DNA of 53,730 nucleotides from Vulcanimicrobiota bacterium. GTDB lineage: Bacteria > Pseudomonadota > Gammaproteobacteria > Xanthomonadales > Rhodanobacteraceae. Below the pieces are notes generated by a model. The model searched no databases and was not told where the DNA came from. It worked only from the letters and a program-made list of their open reading frames with translations. The translations under genes were made by a program, and so were the position numbers. This document shows positions 8,543-19,448 of this stretch, piece by piece (positions within the stretch are counted from its first letter, which is position 1; each line of letters opens with the position of its first letter). The stretch is from assembly GCA_903970555.1 (NCBI GenBank), contig CAJCJD010000105.1, positions 1-53,730 of the forward strand. The letters are read 5' to 3'.

Positions 8543-10027
8543 TCAGGTGGACTCGGTGCCGTTGGCCAGATGGCTCTTGCGGTAACCGTAGAGGTAGTAG
8601 ACCACTAGTCCAACCACGCCCCAACCGAAGAACACTTCCAATGTCTTGGCCGGAAGGTTGACGAATAGCAACAGGCAACCCAGCACTGCAAGCGGGCAGA
8701 TGATCCACACCAGCGGTGCACGGAACGGGCGCTTGCGCTCGGGCTGAGTAATGCGCAACACCAAAACGCCGATCGCCACCATCATGAATGCAAACAGCGT
8801 TCCCGAATTCGTAATGTCCGCCAACTGACCCACCGGGTAGATCGCACCGAACGCGGAGACGAAGATGCCCGTGATCAGGGTGATTACATGCGGCGTGTGG
8901 AAGCGCGGATGAATCTTGGAGAGGAAATCCGGAAGCAGGCCGTCACGCGCCATGGTGAAGAAGATGCGCGTCTGTCCATACGTCATGGTCAGAATCACCG
9001 AGGGCAGGGCGATGCCGGCGGCAAGGCCCACCAGATTGCCCAGCTGATTGTGATTGAGTACGCGCAGGACGTGAGCCAGTGCTTCCTTGCTGCAGACGAG
9101 CGCTTCGGAGGCTTTGCACGCCGCCGCCATTTCAGGCGTGCCGGGCTGCAGTGCCGCGCCGCCGGCATCGAGGATGGGTTGTGCACCGACCGAACCGATC
9201 GCGCTATAGCTCACCAGCAGGTAATAGACGGTGCACACACCCAGCGAGCCGATCAGGCCAATGGGAATGTTGCGGTTGGGATTCTTGGTTTCCTCGGCGG
9301 CGGTGGATACCGCATCGAAGCCGACGTAGGCGAAGAAGATCGAGGCTGCAGCACCCAGTACGCCGATGCCGCCCATGGGGCTGCCCCAGCCGTTGGGCAC
9401 GAACGGTTTGAAATTCGGATCCTTTACGGCGGGCAGCGCGACGAAGATGAAAGCCGTCAGCGCAAGAACCTTGATGACCACCAGGATGCTATTGACCTTC
9501 GCCGATTTCGACGTGCCAATCACGAGCAGGAAAGTGATGAAGATGCCGATCAGGAAGGCCAGCAAGTTGAAGCTGCCGCCGTCCATGGGGCCGGTGCGCA
9601 GAAATTCGGGCAACGCAAATCCGCCATGCGCGAGCAGTCCGTTCACATAACCAGACCAGCCGACACAGACCGTGCTTGCCGCAATCGTGTATTCGAGCAC
9701 CAACGCCCAGCCGACGACCCAAGCCAGACTTTCACCGAGCACGCCATAGGTATAGGTGTAGGCGGAACCCGCCACCGGAATCATCGAGGCGAGTTCGGCG
9801 TAGGCCAGTGCAGCCAGTGCGCAAACCACTGCGGCGATCACAAAAGAAATCATCATGCCTGGGCCGGCTTTTTGCGCGGCTTCGGCGGTGAGTACGAAAA
9901 TACCGGTGCCGATGATGGCGCCGATGCCCAGCATGGTGAGCTGGAATGCGCCGAGCTGTCGCGTCAGGGCTTTCTTTTCGGCGGTGGCGAGAATTTGATC
10001 GAGTGGCTTGACGCGCTTAAAAAGCAT
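8543..10027 (-). CDS. APC-superfamily amino acid permease (second of a tandem pair)
   Basis: 494-residue transporter of the same branch as its downstream neighbour. The first helix is TMLGIGAIIGTGIFVLTA; ALAWVVGWALVLEYTIA-like and FFAYVGFDAVSTAAEETKNP follow. That last segment, with FDAVST and EETKNP, is typical of cationic amino-acid transporters. The start at 10027 is preferred to 10111: AGGGAG lies 8 bases upstream, and the protein then begins shortly before the conserved cytoplasmic segment. It has a longer loop with a Cys pair near the middle that the neighbour lacks. The two genes run in the same direction, 77 bp apart, and look like an old tandem duplication. Confidence 0.9.
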   Translation of the reverse strand: MLFKRVKPLDQILATAEKKALTRQLGAFQLTMLGIGAIIGTGIFVLTAEAAQKAGPGMMISFVIAAVVCALAALAYAELASMIPVAGSAYTYTYGVLGESLAWVVGWALVLEYTIAASTVCVGWSGYVNGLLAHGGFALPEFLRTGPMDGGSFNLLAFLIGIFITFLLVIGTSKSAKVNSILVVIKVLALTAFIFVALPAVKDPNFKPFVPNGWGSPMGGIGVLGAAASIFFAYVGFDAVSTAAEETKNPNRNIPIGLIGSLGVCTVYYLLVSYSAIGSVGAQPILDAGGAALQPGTPEMAAACKASEALVCSKEALAHVLRVLNHNQLGNLVGLAAGIALPSVILTMTYGQTRIFFTMARDGLLPDFLSKIHPRFHTPHVITLITGIFVSAFGAIYPVGQLADITNSGTLFAFMMVAIGVLVLRITQPERKRPFRAPLVWIICPLAVLGCLLLFVNLPAKTLEVFFGWGVVGLVVYYLYGYRKSHLANGTEST

Positions 10028-10188
10028 GAAGGGGCTCCCTGTGGAAACAGACATCACACCCTTCAGGAACCGCGACGAATCAGGGGCGCGTCGATCGGAG
10101 GTGACGCCCAACCATAGCGGAGCGGCTGGAGGCGTACAAGCTGCGTTGCAGCTATGATGGGCGATTGCGTGCTGCGCCGTCTCAAGTC

Positions 10189-10743
10189 ATGCCTAGCCCA
10201 CTTTCTTTATCCGCCGCGCTGCGGGAATACCTTTCGCGACATCCGCAGGAATCTGCAGCTGGTGCGCATTTTCTCGAATTCGCCGCATCCACGCCGGATG
10301 CTTTCCTGCGCGAACATGCGGAGGGTCATTTCACCGGGTCTGCGTGGCTAGTCAGTGCTGATGGCGAACGCGTCTTGCTTACCCACCATCGCAAGCTTGG
10401 TCGATGGCTTCAACTAGGCGGCCATGCCGACGGTGATACGGATCTGGCCAACGTGGCCTTGCGCGAAGCGGACGAAGAGTCTGGCCTCACGGGTTTGGTT
10501 GTCGAGGGCGGCATCTTCGATCTGGACCGGCACCTTATTCCCGCGCGTGGAAACGAGCCGGCGCACTGGCACTACGACGTTCGTTACGTCGTGCGTGCGA
10601 CTGCAGGCGAAGATTTCTCGATCAGCGAAGAATCGTTGGATTTGGCATGGAAGCCGATACGCGCCATTGCCCAAGATCAGGATGCCGATGCGTCCTTGCA
10701 GCGGATGGCGCGCAAGTGGATCGCTGGCGCTTCAGGCGCTTAA
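10189..10743 (+). CDS. Nudix hydrolase with a variant Nudix box
   Basis: 184-residue Nudix-fold protein. The box at about residues 81-103 reads [23 protein letters not shown]. The REUXEEXGU half is intact, which carries the main Mg-binding glutamates. The first Glu of the GX5E part is replaced by Thr within a GDTD turn, a change seen in some Nudix subfamilies of unknown substrate. ATG at 10189 is used; a TTG start at 10165 is possible. Its stop overlaps the stop of the convergent 3-hydroxyanthranilate dioxygenase by 4 bp. Substrate unknown. Confidence 0.85.
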   Translation: MPSPLSLSAALREYLSRHPQESAAGAHFLEFAASTPDAFLREHAEGHFTGSAWLVSADGERVLLTHHRKLGRWLQLGGHADGDTDLANVALREADEESGLTGLVVEGGIFDLDRHLIPARGNEPAHWHYDVRYVVRATAGEDFSISEESLDLAWKPIRAIAQDQDADASLQRMARKWIAGASGA

Positions 10744-11261
10744 CCGTATCGCGCGGGCGCCGGGTTGAGATGACCGCAGTTTTTGCACGTGCGTGATTCG
10801 TGCGATGCATAGAATCGATCGAACACCGGCGGAAAATCCGTCTCGATATTTTGCAGCGTGAAATATTCCTCGTAGAGCTTGTGATTACACTTTTCGCAGA
10901 ACCACAGCAAACCATCTTTTTCGTGAGCGAGCCGTCGACGCTCGATCACCATGCCGATCGAATCAGGCATGCGTTGCGGTGAATGCGGAACACGCGGTGG
11001 CAGATAGAAAATTTCACCGGCGCGAATCGGGATGTCGCGCGCCACGCCATCGTCTTGCACCTTCAACACCATCTCGCCTTCGATCTGGTAGAAGAATTCC
11101 GGGCCTTCGTCGTGATGATAGTCGGTGCGTGCGTTCGGACCGCCGACGATCATGATGATGAAGTCACCGTCGATGATGCATTTGTTGCCGACGGGCGGTT
11201 TCAGCAAATGACGATGCTCGTCGATCCAGCGTTGCAAGTCGAAGGGAGGCGTCAGGGACAT
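10740..11261 (-). CDS. nbaC: 3-hydroxyanthranilate 3,4-dioxygenase
   Basis: Cupin-fold extradiol dioxygenase of 173 residues that opens 3-hydroxyanthranilate to 2-amino-3-carboxymuconate semialdehyde, the precursor of quinolinate. The catalytic Fe ligands are visible as His49, Glu55 and His93, with substrate arginines Arg45 and Arg97. The bacterial rubredoxin-like Fe site is also present, with CxxC pairs Cys122/Cys125 and Cys159/Cys162. No other kynurenine-pathway gene is adjacent; it stands alone between a Nudix gene and parE. The role could be NAD synthesis from tryptophan or catabolism. Confidence 0.96.
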   Translation of the reverse strand: MSLTPPFDLQRWIDEHRHLLKPPVGNKCIIDGDFIIMIVGGPNARTDYHHDEGPEFFYQIEGEMVLKVQDDGVARDIPIRAGEIFYLPPRVPHSPQRMPDSIGMVIERRRLAHEKDGLLWFCEKCNHKLYEEYFTLQNIETDFPPVFDRFYASHESRTCKNCGHLNPAPARYG

Positions 11262-11292
11262 AGGATGATCCGCAGAAGTTCGCTTTAGCGTG

Positions 11293-13182
11293 TCAGACCT
11301 CGAGTGTGGCGAGATCGCCTTTCTCTTCCAGCCAGCTCTTGCGATCGCTGGCGCGTTTCTTGGCCAGCAGCATATCCATCAACTTCGAGGTGCCATCGCC
11401 TTCTTCCACGGTGAGCTGCACCAGGCGTCGCGTATCGGGATAGATGGTGGATTCGCGCAACTGGGAAGGGTTCATTTCACCCAGGCCCTTGAAGCGGGTC
11501 ACGGTGACTTGTCCTTTGATCTTTTCGCGCTCGATGCGCTGAAGCATCGCCGCCTTTTCGTTTTCGTCCAGGCAGTAGAACACCTGCTTGCCCACGTCGA
11601 CGCGGAACAGCGGCGGCATCGCCACGAATACGTGACCTTCGCGCACGAGCGAGGGGAAGTGGCGCAAGAACAACGCGCTGAGCAACGTGGCGATGTGCAG
11701 GCCGTCGGAGTCCGCATCGGCCAGGATCACCACCTTGCCGTAGCGCAGGCCACTCAGATCGTCTTTGCCGGGATCGCAGCCGATCGCAATGGCCAGGTTG
11801 TGTACTTCTTCCGAAGCAAGTACCGACGTGGATTCCACTTCCCAGGTGTTGAGGATCTTGCCGCGTAGTGGAAGGATGGCTTGGAAATCTTTATCGCGAG
11901 CTTGCTTGGCGCTGCCGCCGGCCGAATCGCCTTCCACCAGAAACAGTTCGGTGCGCGTGAGATCGGTGGCGGTGCAGTCGGCGAGTTTGCCGGGCAGGGC
12001 GGGGCCCTGGGTGATCTTTTTGCGGACGACCTGCTTGGCAGCTTTCAGTCGCGCGCTGGCGCGTTCGATCGCAAGCTGCGCGATGCGCTCGCCCAGATCG
12101 ACGTGCTGGTTGAGCCACAGGCTAAACGCATCGTGTACGACGCTTTCCACTAACGCAGCGGCGTTACGTGAAGAGAGGCGTTCCTTGGTCTGGCCCGCAA
12201 ACTGCGGATCCTGCAGTTTGGCCGACAACACAAACGCAAGACGCTCCCATACATCTTCCGGCGCGAGTTTCACGCCGCGGGGCAGCAGGTTGCGTATGTC
12301 GCAGAATTCGCGCACTGCATTCGTTAGGCCAGTACGCAAGCCATTGACGTGCGTGCCGCCTTGCACGGTGGGAATAAGGTTGACGTAGCTTTCCTGCACC
12401 AGTTCGCCTTCCGGCAACCAGGTGAGCGCGAGGTCCAGGCCTTCCGTGTCGCGTGCCACGTGATGCACGAACAGATCGGCGGGCAAGCAATCGGCGCCGT
12501 CGAGTTCGCCGCGCAGGTAATCGCGCAGACCGTCTTCGTAATACCACTCGCTGACTTCGCCGGTCGCCTCGTCGGTGAGTTTGACGTTGAGTCCGGCGCA
12601 CAACACGGCTTTCGCGCGCAGCAAGTGTTTCAGCTTGGATAGCGAAATCTTTGGCGAGTCGAAATACTTGGGGTCAGCCCAGAAGCGCACCGTAGTGCCG
12701 GTTTTTTTCTTCGGCACCGTGCCGATGGTTTCCAGCGGACTGGCGCGGTCGCCGTTTGCAAAGGCCATGCGGTATTCGTTGCCATCGCGGCGGATGGTGA
12801 CTTCCACCCGGGTCGACAAGGCGTTTACCACTGACACGCCGACGCCGTGCAGACCGCCGGAGAAGTTGTAGTTCTTACCGGAGAATTTGCCACCCGCGTG
12901 CAGGCGGGTGAGGATCAGCTCGACGCCGGGAATGCCTTCTTCCGGATGGATATCCACCGGCATGCCGCGGCCGTCGTCGGTAACTTCTACCGAACCGTCG
13001 CTATGGAGTGTGACCTCGATCGACTTCGCATGCCCGGCGAGCGCTTCGTCGACGGAGTTGTCGACGACTTCCTGCGCTAGATGGTTCGGGCGCGTGGTGT
13101 CGGTGTACATGCCCGGACGGCGCTTGACGGGGTCAAGGCCAGAAAGGACTTCAATGTCGGCGGCGTTGTAGCGACTGCTCAT
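11293..13182 (-). CDS. parE: DNA topoisomerase IV subunit B
   Basis: Type IIA topoisomerase ATPase subunit of 629 residues, the length of ParE rather than of long GyrB. GHKL ATPase motifs come first: [13 protein letters not shown] with the catalytic Glu and Asn, DDGRGMPVD, and [15 protein letters not shown]. The QTK loop follows (GQTKERLSS), then TOPRIM with [10 protein letters not shown] and [13 protein letters not shown] for Mg. It works with ParC to decatenate daughter chromosomes. parC is not in the window. The gene is 30 bp from the dioxygenase downstream and 89 bp from the aminopeptidase upstream, all on the minus strand. Confidence 0.97.
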   Translation of the reverse strand: MSSRYNAADIEVLSGLDPVKRRPGMYTDTTRPNHLAQEVVDNSVDEALAGHAKSIEVTLHSDGSVEVTDDGRGMPVDIHPEEGIPGVELILTRLHAGGKFSGKNYNFSGGLHGVGVSVVNALSTRVEVTIRRDGNEYRMAFANGDRASPLETIGTVPKKKTGTTVRFWADPKYFDSPKISLSKLKHLLRAKAVLCAGLNVKLTDEATGEVSEWYYEDGLRDYLRGELDGADCLPADLFVHHVARDTEGLDLALTWLPEGELVQESYVNLIPTVQGGTHVNGLRTGLTNAVREFCDIRNLLPRGVKLAPEDVWERLAFVLSAKLQDPQFAGQTKERLSSRNAAALVESVVHDAFSLWLNQHVDLGERIAQLAIERASARLKAAKQVVRKKITQGPALPGKLADCTATDLTRTELFLVEGDSAGGSAKQARDKDFQAILPLRGKILNTWEVESTSVLASEEVHNLAIAIGCDPGKDDLSGLRYGKVVILADADSDGLHIATLLSALFLRHFPSLVREGHVFVAMPPLFRVDVGKQVFYCLDENEKAAMLQRIEREKIKGQVTVTRFKGLGEMNPSQLRESTIYPDTRRLVQLTVEEGDGTSKLMDMLLAKKRASDRKSWLEEKGDLATLEV

Positions 13183-13271
13183 GCGGAGGCGAAGGCTTCG
13201 GTGAAAGGGTGGCGCGGGAGGATGGGTGGCGGCTTAAACGAGGTCAAGAGCGCGCTGCCTATCCCGTGTGT

Positions 13272-15071
13272 TTAGAGTGGTGCGCAGTGTTTCTCAAGCC
13301 ACGCCAGATCGGCATCTTCCAGCAGTGGCCCCAGCGCTGCACGTACGGACGCATGGTAGTCGTCCAGCCATGCCCGTTCCTCGGGATTGAGCAGGCTCGG
13401 TTCCAGAACGCGTCGGTCGAACGGGCAGAGGGTCAATGTTTCGAAGGCGTAGAACTCACCGAATTCGCTTTGTTCGGCTTCGACTACTACGGCGAGGTTT
13501 TCGTGGCGGATGCCGTGGCGCGCAGGCTTATATAAGCCGGGCTCGATAGAACTGATCATGCCCGGCTCCAGCGGCACCAATGCGCCGTTGGTGACGGGTG
13601 GCCGGATGCTTTGCGGGCCTTCATGCACATTAAGGAAGTAGCCGACGCCGTGACCGGTGCCGTGGCCGTAATCCATGCCCGAGGCCCAAAGCGGTGCGCG
13701 CGCCAGTGCGTCGAGTTGAGGGCCGCTGGCGCCTTTGGGGAAACGCGCACGCGACAGCGCGATCATGCCTTTCATCACCAAGGTGGCATCCCGGCGTTGT
13801 TCGGCCGTGGTTGGCCCGAGTGCCAGTACGCGGGTGATGTCGGTGGTGCCGCCCAGGTACTGACCGCCGGAGTCGATCAGCAGCAAGCCGTGGCGCTGCA
13901 GTGTGTTGTGAGCTTCCGGCGTTGCGCGGTAATGCGGCAATGCGCCGTTCTCCATGTATCCGGCAATGGTGGCAAAACTTTCGCCGACGAAATCCGGTTG
14001 CGCCGAACGCTCCTCGAGCAACAGGGCGTCGACATCCAGCTCGGTCTGCGTCATGCCGGCGGTGAGGCGTTCCTCCAGTCGACGAAACGCGCGCGCGAGC
14101 GCGGCGCCGTCCCGACGCATAACTTCACGGATATGGGTGAGTTCGGTTTTGCTCTTGCAGGCTTTGAAGGCCGTCGATGGATTTGGGCCTTCGATGTATT
14201 TGGTGTTCGCGCCGACTGTCTGCAGCACGGCACTCACGACTCGACCGGGATCGAACAGCAAGGTGTCGTTCGCGCCGAGTTCGCTGAGTGCATCGCCCAG
14301 CGTTGCATAATTAGCGATGCGGATACCGTCTGCAGCCAGTCCTGCTACGAGGCTGTCGGTGAGCTTGGCGCGATCGACGAACAGCGTGGCCTGCCCGGCT
14401 GTTTCGATCAGCAAATGTGCCAGGAACACCGGATTGCATTCGACATCGCTGCCGCGCAGATTGGTCAGCCAAGCAACATCATCGAGACTGGAAACAAGGT
14501 GGTGCGTAGCGTGCTGCTTGCGCAATGCATTGCGCACTTTGTCGAACTTCTCACCGCGCGATGTTCCGGCGTAGGCGATGGGATGCTCAGTGACGGGTGC
14601 GCCGGGCAGAGCGGGGCGGTCTGTCCAGATCATGCCGGGCAGATCCAGATCCACGCGGAGTTTGATTCCGGCGCCGCCGAGCAGGCGCTCGATGTTTCGT
14701 TGCGTGCTCACCGAGACGCTGTCGCCAGCCACAGCAATCACATCACCCTGATGCAGGTGTTGCTGCAGCCAGGTCAGGTGTTCAGGTGCGTGGGAGATTC
14801 GCTGCTTCATCAGCGCAACGCCGCTGCCGGCAAGTTGCTGCTCGGCTTGCGAGAAATAGCGCGAGTCGGTCCACAGGCCGGCTTCGTTAGCGGTGACCAG
14901 CAAGGTGCCGGCCGAACCGGTGAAACCGGAGAGCCATTCGCGCGCTTGCCAATGCCCAGGCAAATACTCCGAGAGATGCGGATCGGCGGTGGGCACCAGG
15001 CAGGCGGCGATGCCGTGCTTGGCCATGGCGGCGCGCAGGGCAGCAATACGTGCAGGAATCGATGTGCTCAT
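13272..15071 (-). CDS. Aminopeptidase P family protein (Xaa-Pro aminopeptidase, three-domain form)
   Basis: 599-residue M24-family metallopeptidase of the long type, with two creatinase-like N-terminal domains and a C-terminal catalytic pita-bread domain. The dinuclear metal ligands are readable: Asp in LLIDSGGQY, Asp in GGTTDITRV, His in GHGTGHGVGYF, Glu in ISSIEPGLY and Glu in IRHENLAVV. It removes N-terminal residues that precede proline. There is no signal peptide, so it is cytoplasmic. It closely resembles eukaryotic XPNPEP1-type enzymes in size, unlike the short E. coli PepP. Confidence 0.93.
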   Translation of the reverse strand: MSTSIPARIAALRAAMAKHGIAACLVPTADPHLSEYLPGHWQAREWLSGFTGSAGTLLVTANEAGLWTDSRYFSQAEQQLAGSGVALMKQRISHAPEHLTWLQQHLHQGDVIAVAGDSVSVSTQRNIERLLGGAGIKLRVDLDLPGMIWTDRPALPGAPVTEHPIAYAGTSRGEKFDKVRNALRKQHATHHLVSSLDDVAWLTNLRGSDVECNPVFLAHLLIETAGQATLFVDRAKLTDSLVAGLAADGIRIANYATLGDALSELGANDTLLFDPGRVVSAVLQTVGANTKYIEGPNPSTAFKACKSKTELTHIREVMRRDGAALARAFRRLEERLTAGMTQTELDVDALLLEERSAQPDFVGESFATIAGYMENGALPHYRATPEAHNTLQRHGLLLIDSGGQYLGGTTDITRVLALGPTTAEQRRDATLVMKGMIALSRARFPKGASGPQLDALARAPLWASGMDYGHGTGHGVGYFLNVHEGPQSIRPPVTNGALVPLEPGMISSIEPGLYKPARHGIRHENLAVVVEAEQSEFGEFYAFETLTLCPFDRRVLEPSLLNPEERAWLDDYHASVRAALGPLLEDADLAWLEKHCAPL

Positions 15072-15149
15072 AAGCGCATGGTAGCAGGCTGTCGGAGGAG
15101 CGCCTTGGGTTCGGGAAAGGCGAGGTTTCGTGACACGATGAAGTCGAAT

Positions 15150-15314
15150 GTAGGTTCGCGAATGTCGCGCTTGCCATTGTTGCGCAAGAAATGTTAGGCG
15201 GCGATGTCGAGCGCGACATTATGTCTCGGGCTGGTCAATGCTTGTTGCAGCGCGATATCCTATGCAGGTCGTCCCCCAACGACACATCCCCGTCAGCCCG
15301 CTTAAGAGTCGTTC
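15150..15314 (+). promoter_or_regulatory. cyo promoter region with inverted repeat
   Basis: Upstream of cyoA there is a perfect ATGTCG-AGCG-CGACAT inverted repeat (15204-15209 and 15214-15219), a further ATGTC half-site just downstream, an AATGTCGCG copy near 15161, and a TTGCGCAA palindrome (15180-15187). These are candidate operator sites for redox or respiratory control. A -10-like TATCCTATG lies near 15260. No known regulator consensus is claimed. Confidence 0.4.
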
Positions 15315-16265
15315 GTGAACAAGCGTTCCCTCGTCTCCACCTTGCGCTGGTCATGCGCAGGTCTCACCGTGTTCCTCAGCGGTTGCAATTTGGAAGTCCT
15401 GTCGCCGAAGGGTGATGTGGGCATGCAGGAAAAGTCTCTTATCCTGATTGCCACGGGCTTGATGTTGCTGGTCGTGATCCCGGTCATCGCCATGACCCTG
15501 ATCTTCGCCTGGCGCTACCGTGCTTCCAACACCAAAGCCACCTATGCACCGAAGTGGTCGCATTCGACCGCCATCGAAGCGGTGGTGTGGACCATTCCGT
15601 GCATCATCATTGCGATCCTGGCCACGCTTACGTGGCGCAGCACGCATGCATTGGATCCCTACAAACCGCTCGATTCCCAGGTGAAGCCGATCACCATCGA
15701 GGCGGTGGCGATGGATTGGAAGTGGCTCTTCATCTATCCCGATTACGGTATCGCCAGCGTCAACGAAATTGCATTCCCGACTAACGTGCCGGTGCATTTC
15801 GAAGTCACTTCCGATTCGGTGATGAACGCGTTCTTCATTCCGCAGCTCGGCAGCCAGATCTACGCGATGGCGGGCATGGACACGAAGCTCAACCTGATCG
15901 CGAACGAACCAGGCACTTATGCGGGCTTGTCGTCGAACTACAGCGGCGAAGGCTTCTCGGACATGCACTTCACAGCGATCGCAACGTCGCAGCAGGGCTT
16001 CACTGAGTGGGTCAATAAGGCCAAGGCCAGCCAGGCTAATCTTGATAACCAGGCCTTCCACGCGCTGACACAGCCAAGCGAGAAGGTGCCGGTGTCGTAT
16101 TACACCAACGTCACACCAGGCCTCTTCAACAGCGTCATCCAACAGTACATGAGCGACATGTCGATGAAGCCGGTTGGCACGCCGTCGCCGTCACCTGCGC
16201 AAGCGAGTGCCTCGCTCTCAGGCAGCATTCCCTCGCACAACGATCACGCCAAGGCTTCGGAGTAG
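15315..16265 (+). CDS. cyoA: Cytochrome bo3-type quinol oxidase subunit II
   Basis: 316-residue lipoprotein subunit. The signal peptide ends in a lipobox FLSGC, giving a lipid-modified Cys near residue 24. Two transmembrane helices follow (about 40-62 and 85-105), then a periplasmic cupredoxin domain. The CuA ligands of cytochrome c oxidases are absent: the region corresponding to CSxxCG reads [13 protein letters not shown], as expected for a quinol oxidase. The start is GTG. First gene of cyoABCD, 3 bp before cyoB. Confidence 0.95.
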   Translation: MNKRSLVSTLRWSCAGLTVFLSGCNLEVLSPKGDVGMQEKSLILIATGLMLLVVIPVIAMTLIFAWRYRASNTKATYAPKWSHSTAIEAVVWTIPCIIIAILATLTWRSTHALDPYKPLDSQVKPITIEAVAMDWKWLFIYPDYGIASVNEIAFPTNVPVHFEVTSDSVMNAFFIPQLGSQIYAMAGMDTKLNLIANEPGTYAGLSSNYSGEGFSDMHFTAIATSQQGFTEWVNKAKASQANLDNQAFHALTQPSEKVPVSYYTNVTPGLFNSVIQQYMSDMSMKPVGTPSPSPAQASASLSGSIPSHNDHAKASE

Positions 16266-16268
16266 GCC

Positions 16269-18284
16269 ATGTTCGGAAAACTTACTTTATCGGCCATTCC
16301 TTACAATGAGCCGATCATTATGGGCACCCTGCTTATGGTGTGCCTGGGCGGTGCGGCTCTGCTTGGCTGGGTGACTTACCAGCGCAAGTGGGGCTATCTG
16401 TGGACCGAATGGTTCACCACGGTCGACCACAAGCGCATCGGCATCATGTACGTCATCATGGCGTTGGTGATGCTGTTGCGCGGCTTCGCCGACGCGTTGA
16501 TGATGCGCGCCCAGCAGGCGATCGCGGCGTCCGATGCAGCCGGCTATCTGCCGCCGCATCACTACGACCAGATCTTCTCCGCGCACGGCGTGATCATGAT
16601 TTTCTTCGTCGCCATGCCGTTCGTGGTGGGGCTGATGAACTTAGTCGTGCCGCTGCAGATCGGGGCGCGCGACGTGGCGTATCCGTTCCTCAACTCGCTC
16701 AGTTTCTGGCTCACCACTTCCGGTGTGGTGCTGGTGATGGTGTCGATGTTCGTCGGCGATTTCGCCGCTACGGGCTGGCTGGCCTATCCGCCGTTATCAG
16801 AGCTGAAGTTCAGTCCCACCGTAGGTGTCGATTACTACATCTGGGCTTTGCAGTTGTCCGGTTTGGGCACAACGCTTAGCGGCATCAACTTTGTCGTCAC
16901 CATCCTGCGCATGCGTGCGCCTGGCATGACGCTGATGAGGATGCCGGTGTTCACCTGGACGGCACTGGTTACCAACATCCTGATCGTGGCGGCGTTCCCG
17001 GTTTTGACGGTAGCGCTCGCGCTGCTGGCGGCCGACCGCTATCTGGACATGCACTTCTTCACCAATGAGCTTGGCGGCAACGCCATGCTGTACATCAACT
17101 TGATCTGGATCTGGGGTCACCCTGAGGTGTACATCCTGATCTTGCCGTGCTTCGGCGTGTTCTCCGAGATCGTGTCCACGTTCTCGGGCAAGCCGTTGTT
17201 TGGGTACAAGTCGATGGTGTATGCCACGGCGGGCATCGGCGTGCTGTCGTTCGTCGTGTGGTTGCACCATTTCTTCACGATGGGTTCCGGCGCCGACGTC
17301 AATGCCTTCTTCGGCATCTCGACGATGATTATTTCCATCCCGACCGGCGTGAAGTTGTTCAACTGGTTGTTCACCATGTATCGCGGCCGCATTCGCTTCA
17401 CCGTGCCGATGCTGTGGACTGTCGGCTTCATGGTTACCTTCACCATCGGTGGCATGACCGGTGTGCTGATGGCCGTGCCAGGCGCCGACTTCGTGCTGCA
17501 CAACAGCCTGTTCCTGATCGCGCACTTCCATAACGTGATCATCGGCGGCGTCATCTTCGGTTGCATGGCAGCCATCAATTACTGGTTCCCGAAGGCGTTC
17601 GGCTTCAAGCTGGAAGAGCGTTTTGGACGCTACTCGTTCTGGTGCTGGCTAGTCGGTTTCTACCTGGCCTTCATGCCGCTGTACGTGCTGGGCTTGATGG
17701 GCATGACGCGCCGCATGAACCACTACGCCAATCCCGATTGGCAGCCGTATCTGGTCGTAGCGGCTATCGGCGCAGGCGTCATCGCGCTGGGCATCGGGTT
17801 CACCGTGCTGCAGATCGTGGTCAGCGTGCGCAATCGCGCCGAGAACCGCGACCTGACGGGCGACCCGTGGGGCGGCCGTACCTTGGAGTGGTCCACCAGC
17901 TCGCCCGCGCCGTTCTACAACTTTGCCGTAGTGCCGCAGATCGAAGAGCTGGACCAGTTCCAGGTCGACAAAGAGCACAAGCGCGCCTACAAGCGACAAG
18001 CGCATTACGCCGACATACACATGCCGCGCAACACGGGCGTGGGTCTGTTCATGGCCGCATTCGGTACTGTGCTGGGCTTTGCCATGGTGTGGCACATCTG
18101 GTGGCTGGCCATTGCGGGCCTGGTAGGCATGATTGCCTCGTTTATCAGCCGCGCCTACGACACCAATGTTGATTACTACGTGTCTGGCGTGGAAGTCGAG
18201 AAGATCGAGCGCGCACGCCTGGTGCCGCTGGAGAAGTTGATCGATCACGTGGATCCGGCATCGGCCGGCCAGAAGGTGGCTTAA
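16269..18284 (+). CDS. cyoB: Cytochrome bo3-type quinol oxidase subunit I
   Basis: 671-residue haem-copper oxidase core subunit with about 15 transmembrane helices. The low-spin haem ligands are in [11 protein letters not shown] and [11 protein letters not shown]. CuB ligands and the cross-linked Tyr are in WGHPEVYI, with the His pair in [11 protein letters not shown]. The D-channel Asp is in the [13 protein letters not shown] region, and the K-channel segment follows the HPEVY helix. It oxidises ubiquinol and reduces oxygen to water while pumping protons. Confidence 0.97.
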   Translation: MFGKLTLSAIPYNEPIIMGTLLMVCLGGAALLGWVTYQRKWGYLWTEWFTTVDHKRIGIMYVIMALVMLLRGFADALMMRAQQAIAASDAAGYLPPHHYDQIFSAHGVIMIFFVAMPFVVGLMNLVVPLQIGARDVAYPFLNSLSFWLTTSGVVLVMVSMFVGDFAATGWLAYPPLSELKFSPTVGVDYYIWALQLSGLGTTLSGINFVVTILRMRAPGMTLMRMPVFTWTALVTNILIVAAFPVLTVALALLAADRYLDMHFFTNELGGNAMLYINLIWIWGHPEVYILILPCFGVFSEIVSTFSGKPLFGYKSMVYATAGIGVLSFVVWLHHFFTMGSGADVNAFFGISTMIISIPTGVKLFNWLFTMYRGRIRFTVPMLWTVGFMVTFTIGGMTGVLMAVPGADFVLHNSLFLIAHFHNVIIGGVIFGCMAAINYWFPKAFGFKLEERFGRYSFWCWLVGFYLAFMPLYVLGLMGMTRRMNHYANPDWQPYLVVAAIGAGVIALGIGFTVLQIVVSVRNRAENRDLTGDPWGGRTLEWSTSSPAPFYNFAVVPQIEELDQFQVDKEHKRAYKRQAHYADIHMPRNTGVGLFMAAFGTVLGFAMVWHIWWLAIAGLVGMIASFISRAYDTNVDYYVSGVEVEKIERARLVPLEKLIDHVDPASAGQKVA

Positions 18285-18287
18285 CTT

Positions 18288-18911
18288 ATGAGCAGTTCTG
18301 TTATCACTGCCAATCACGACGTCGCCGTACACGGCGCCGATCACGAGCATCATGACGACGGATCCAAGACCCTGCTGGGTTTCTGGATCTACCTGATGAG
18401 CGACTGCCTGATCTTCTCGGCGCTTTTCGCTTCTTTCGCCGTGCTGTGCAACGCCACCGCCGGCGGCCCGACTAGCAAGGAGCTGTTCGAGCTGCCATAC
18501 GTGCTGGGTGAAACGATGCTGTTGCTGTTCAGCAGCTTCACCTTCGGCTTGGCGATGCTCAACATGTACGCAGGCAAGCGCAACAGGGTGATCGGCTGGT
18601 TGTTCATCACCTTCCTGTTCGGCGCGGGCTTTATCGCGATGGAAGTACACGAGTTCGCGCACCTGATCCATGAAGGCGCAGGTCCCGACCGTAGTGCGTT
18701 CCTGTCGTCCTATTTTGCGTTGGTCGGCACCCACGGGTTGCACGTTAGCGCGGGCTTGATCTGGATCGTGGTGATGATGCACATGGTCGGCAAGTTCGGC
18801 TTGAACGATGCCGTGCAGCGTCGCCTGTCTTGCCTCAGCCTGTTCTGGCACTTCCTGGACGTGGTGTGGATCTGCGTGTTCTCCATTGTCTATCTGCGAG
18901 GAGTGCTCTGA
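18288..18911 (+). CDS. cyoC: Cytochrome bo3-type quinol oxidase subunit III
   Basis: 207-residue membrane subunit with five hydrophobic helices. Family segments [34 protein letters not shown] and the C-terminal [13 protein letters not shown] are present. The N-terminus has a His/Asp-rich cytoplasmic stretch. It stabilises subunit I. Three bases separate it from cyoB, and its TGA overlaps the cyoD ATG. Confidence 0.96.
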   Translation: MSSSVITANHDVAVHGADHEHHDDGSKTLLGFWIYLMSDCLIFSALFASFAVLCNATAGGPTSKELFELPYVLGETMLLLFSSFTFGLAMLNMYAGKRNRVIGWLFITFLFGAGFIAMEVHEFAHLIHEGAGPDRSAFLSSYFALVGTHGLHVSAGLIWIVVMMHMVGKFGLNDAVQRRLSCLSLFWHFLDVVWICVFSIVYLRGVL

Positions 18912-19288
18912 TGTCGGCTCATCACAGTCATGCACACGGTGCGGAGCACCCGCACGCCAGCCACGGTTCGCTCAAGTCTTACATCGTCGGCTTTGCGCTC
19001 TCGATCATCCTGACGCTGATGTCATTTGGTTGCGTGATGTCGGGGGCGGTGCCGCACAACCTGATCATGCCGGGCATCATGGTGCTTTGCGTGGCGCAGG
19101 TGCTGGTGCAGCTGATGTTCTTCCTGCATCTGAGCGCCAAGCCGGGGCAGCGCGATAACCTGTCGATCGGCGTGTTCACGCTGCTGATCATCGCCATCAT
19201 CGTGGTCGGTTCGCTCTGGGTGATGCACAACATGAACCTGTACATGATGCATCCCGCCACTCAATCGATGTCGTCGAGCATTGGTTAA
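18911..19288 (+). CDS. cyoD: Cytochrome bo3-type quinol oxidase subunit IV
   Basis: 125-residue small subunit with three transmembrane helices (about 25-45, 52-72, 85-105), an N-terminal His-rich tail and the family segment QVLVQLMFFLHL. The ATG at 18911 overlaps the cyoC stop (TGATG) and is preferred over an upstream in-frame start at 18830. This is the last cyo gene here. cyoE (haem O synthase) does not follow, although it often does in proteobacteria. Confidence 0.95.
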   Translation: MSAHHSHAHGAEHPHASHGSLKSYIVGFALSIILTLMSFGCVMSGAVPHNLIMPGIMVLCVAQVLVQLMFFLHLSAKPGQRDNLSIGVFTLLIIAIIVVGSLWVMHNMNLYMMHPATQSMSSSIG

Positions 19289-19300
19289 GACGCGATTTGA

Positions 19301-19328
19301 TGTCCCGCCCGCAGTCGTTGGCGGGACA
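19301..19328 (+). terminator. Hairpin after cyoD, possible terminator
   Basis: A perfect 9-bp stem TGTCCCGCC/GGCGGGACA (19301-19309, 19320-19328) with a 10-nt loop, 12 bases after the cyoD stop. No T-run follows, so it may be a Rho-associated or 3'-stabilising structure rather than a classical terminator. Confidence 0.45.
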
Positions 19329-19448
19329 AGGGCCTCGATCAGAGGTCTCTCTGGCAGCGTTGCCCAAAGACTACCCTGACACCATTCAGGGCGCCTGGCT
19401 GACAGGCTTCCGGTACCACGTCGGATCGGCACCACTACTGAACTTTTT

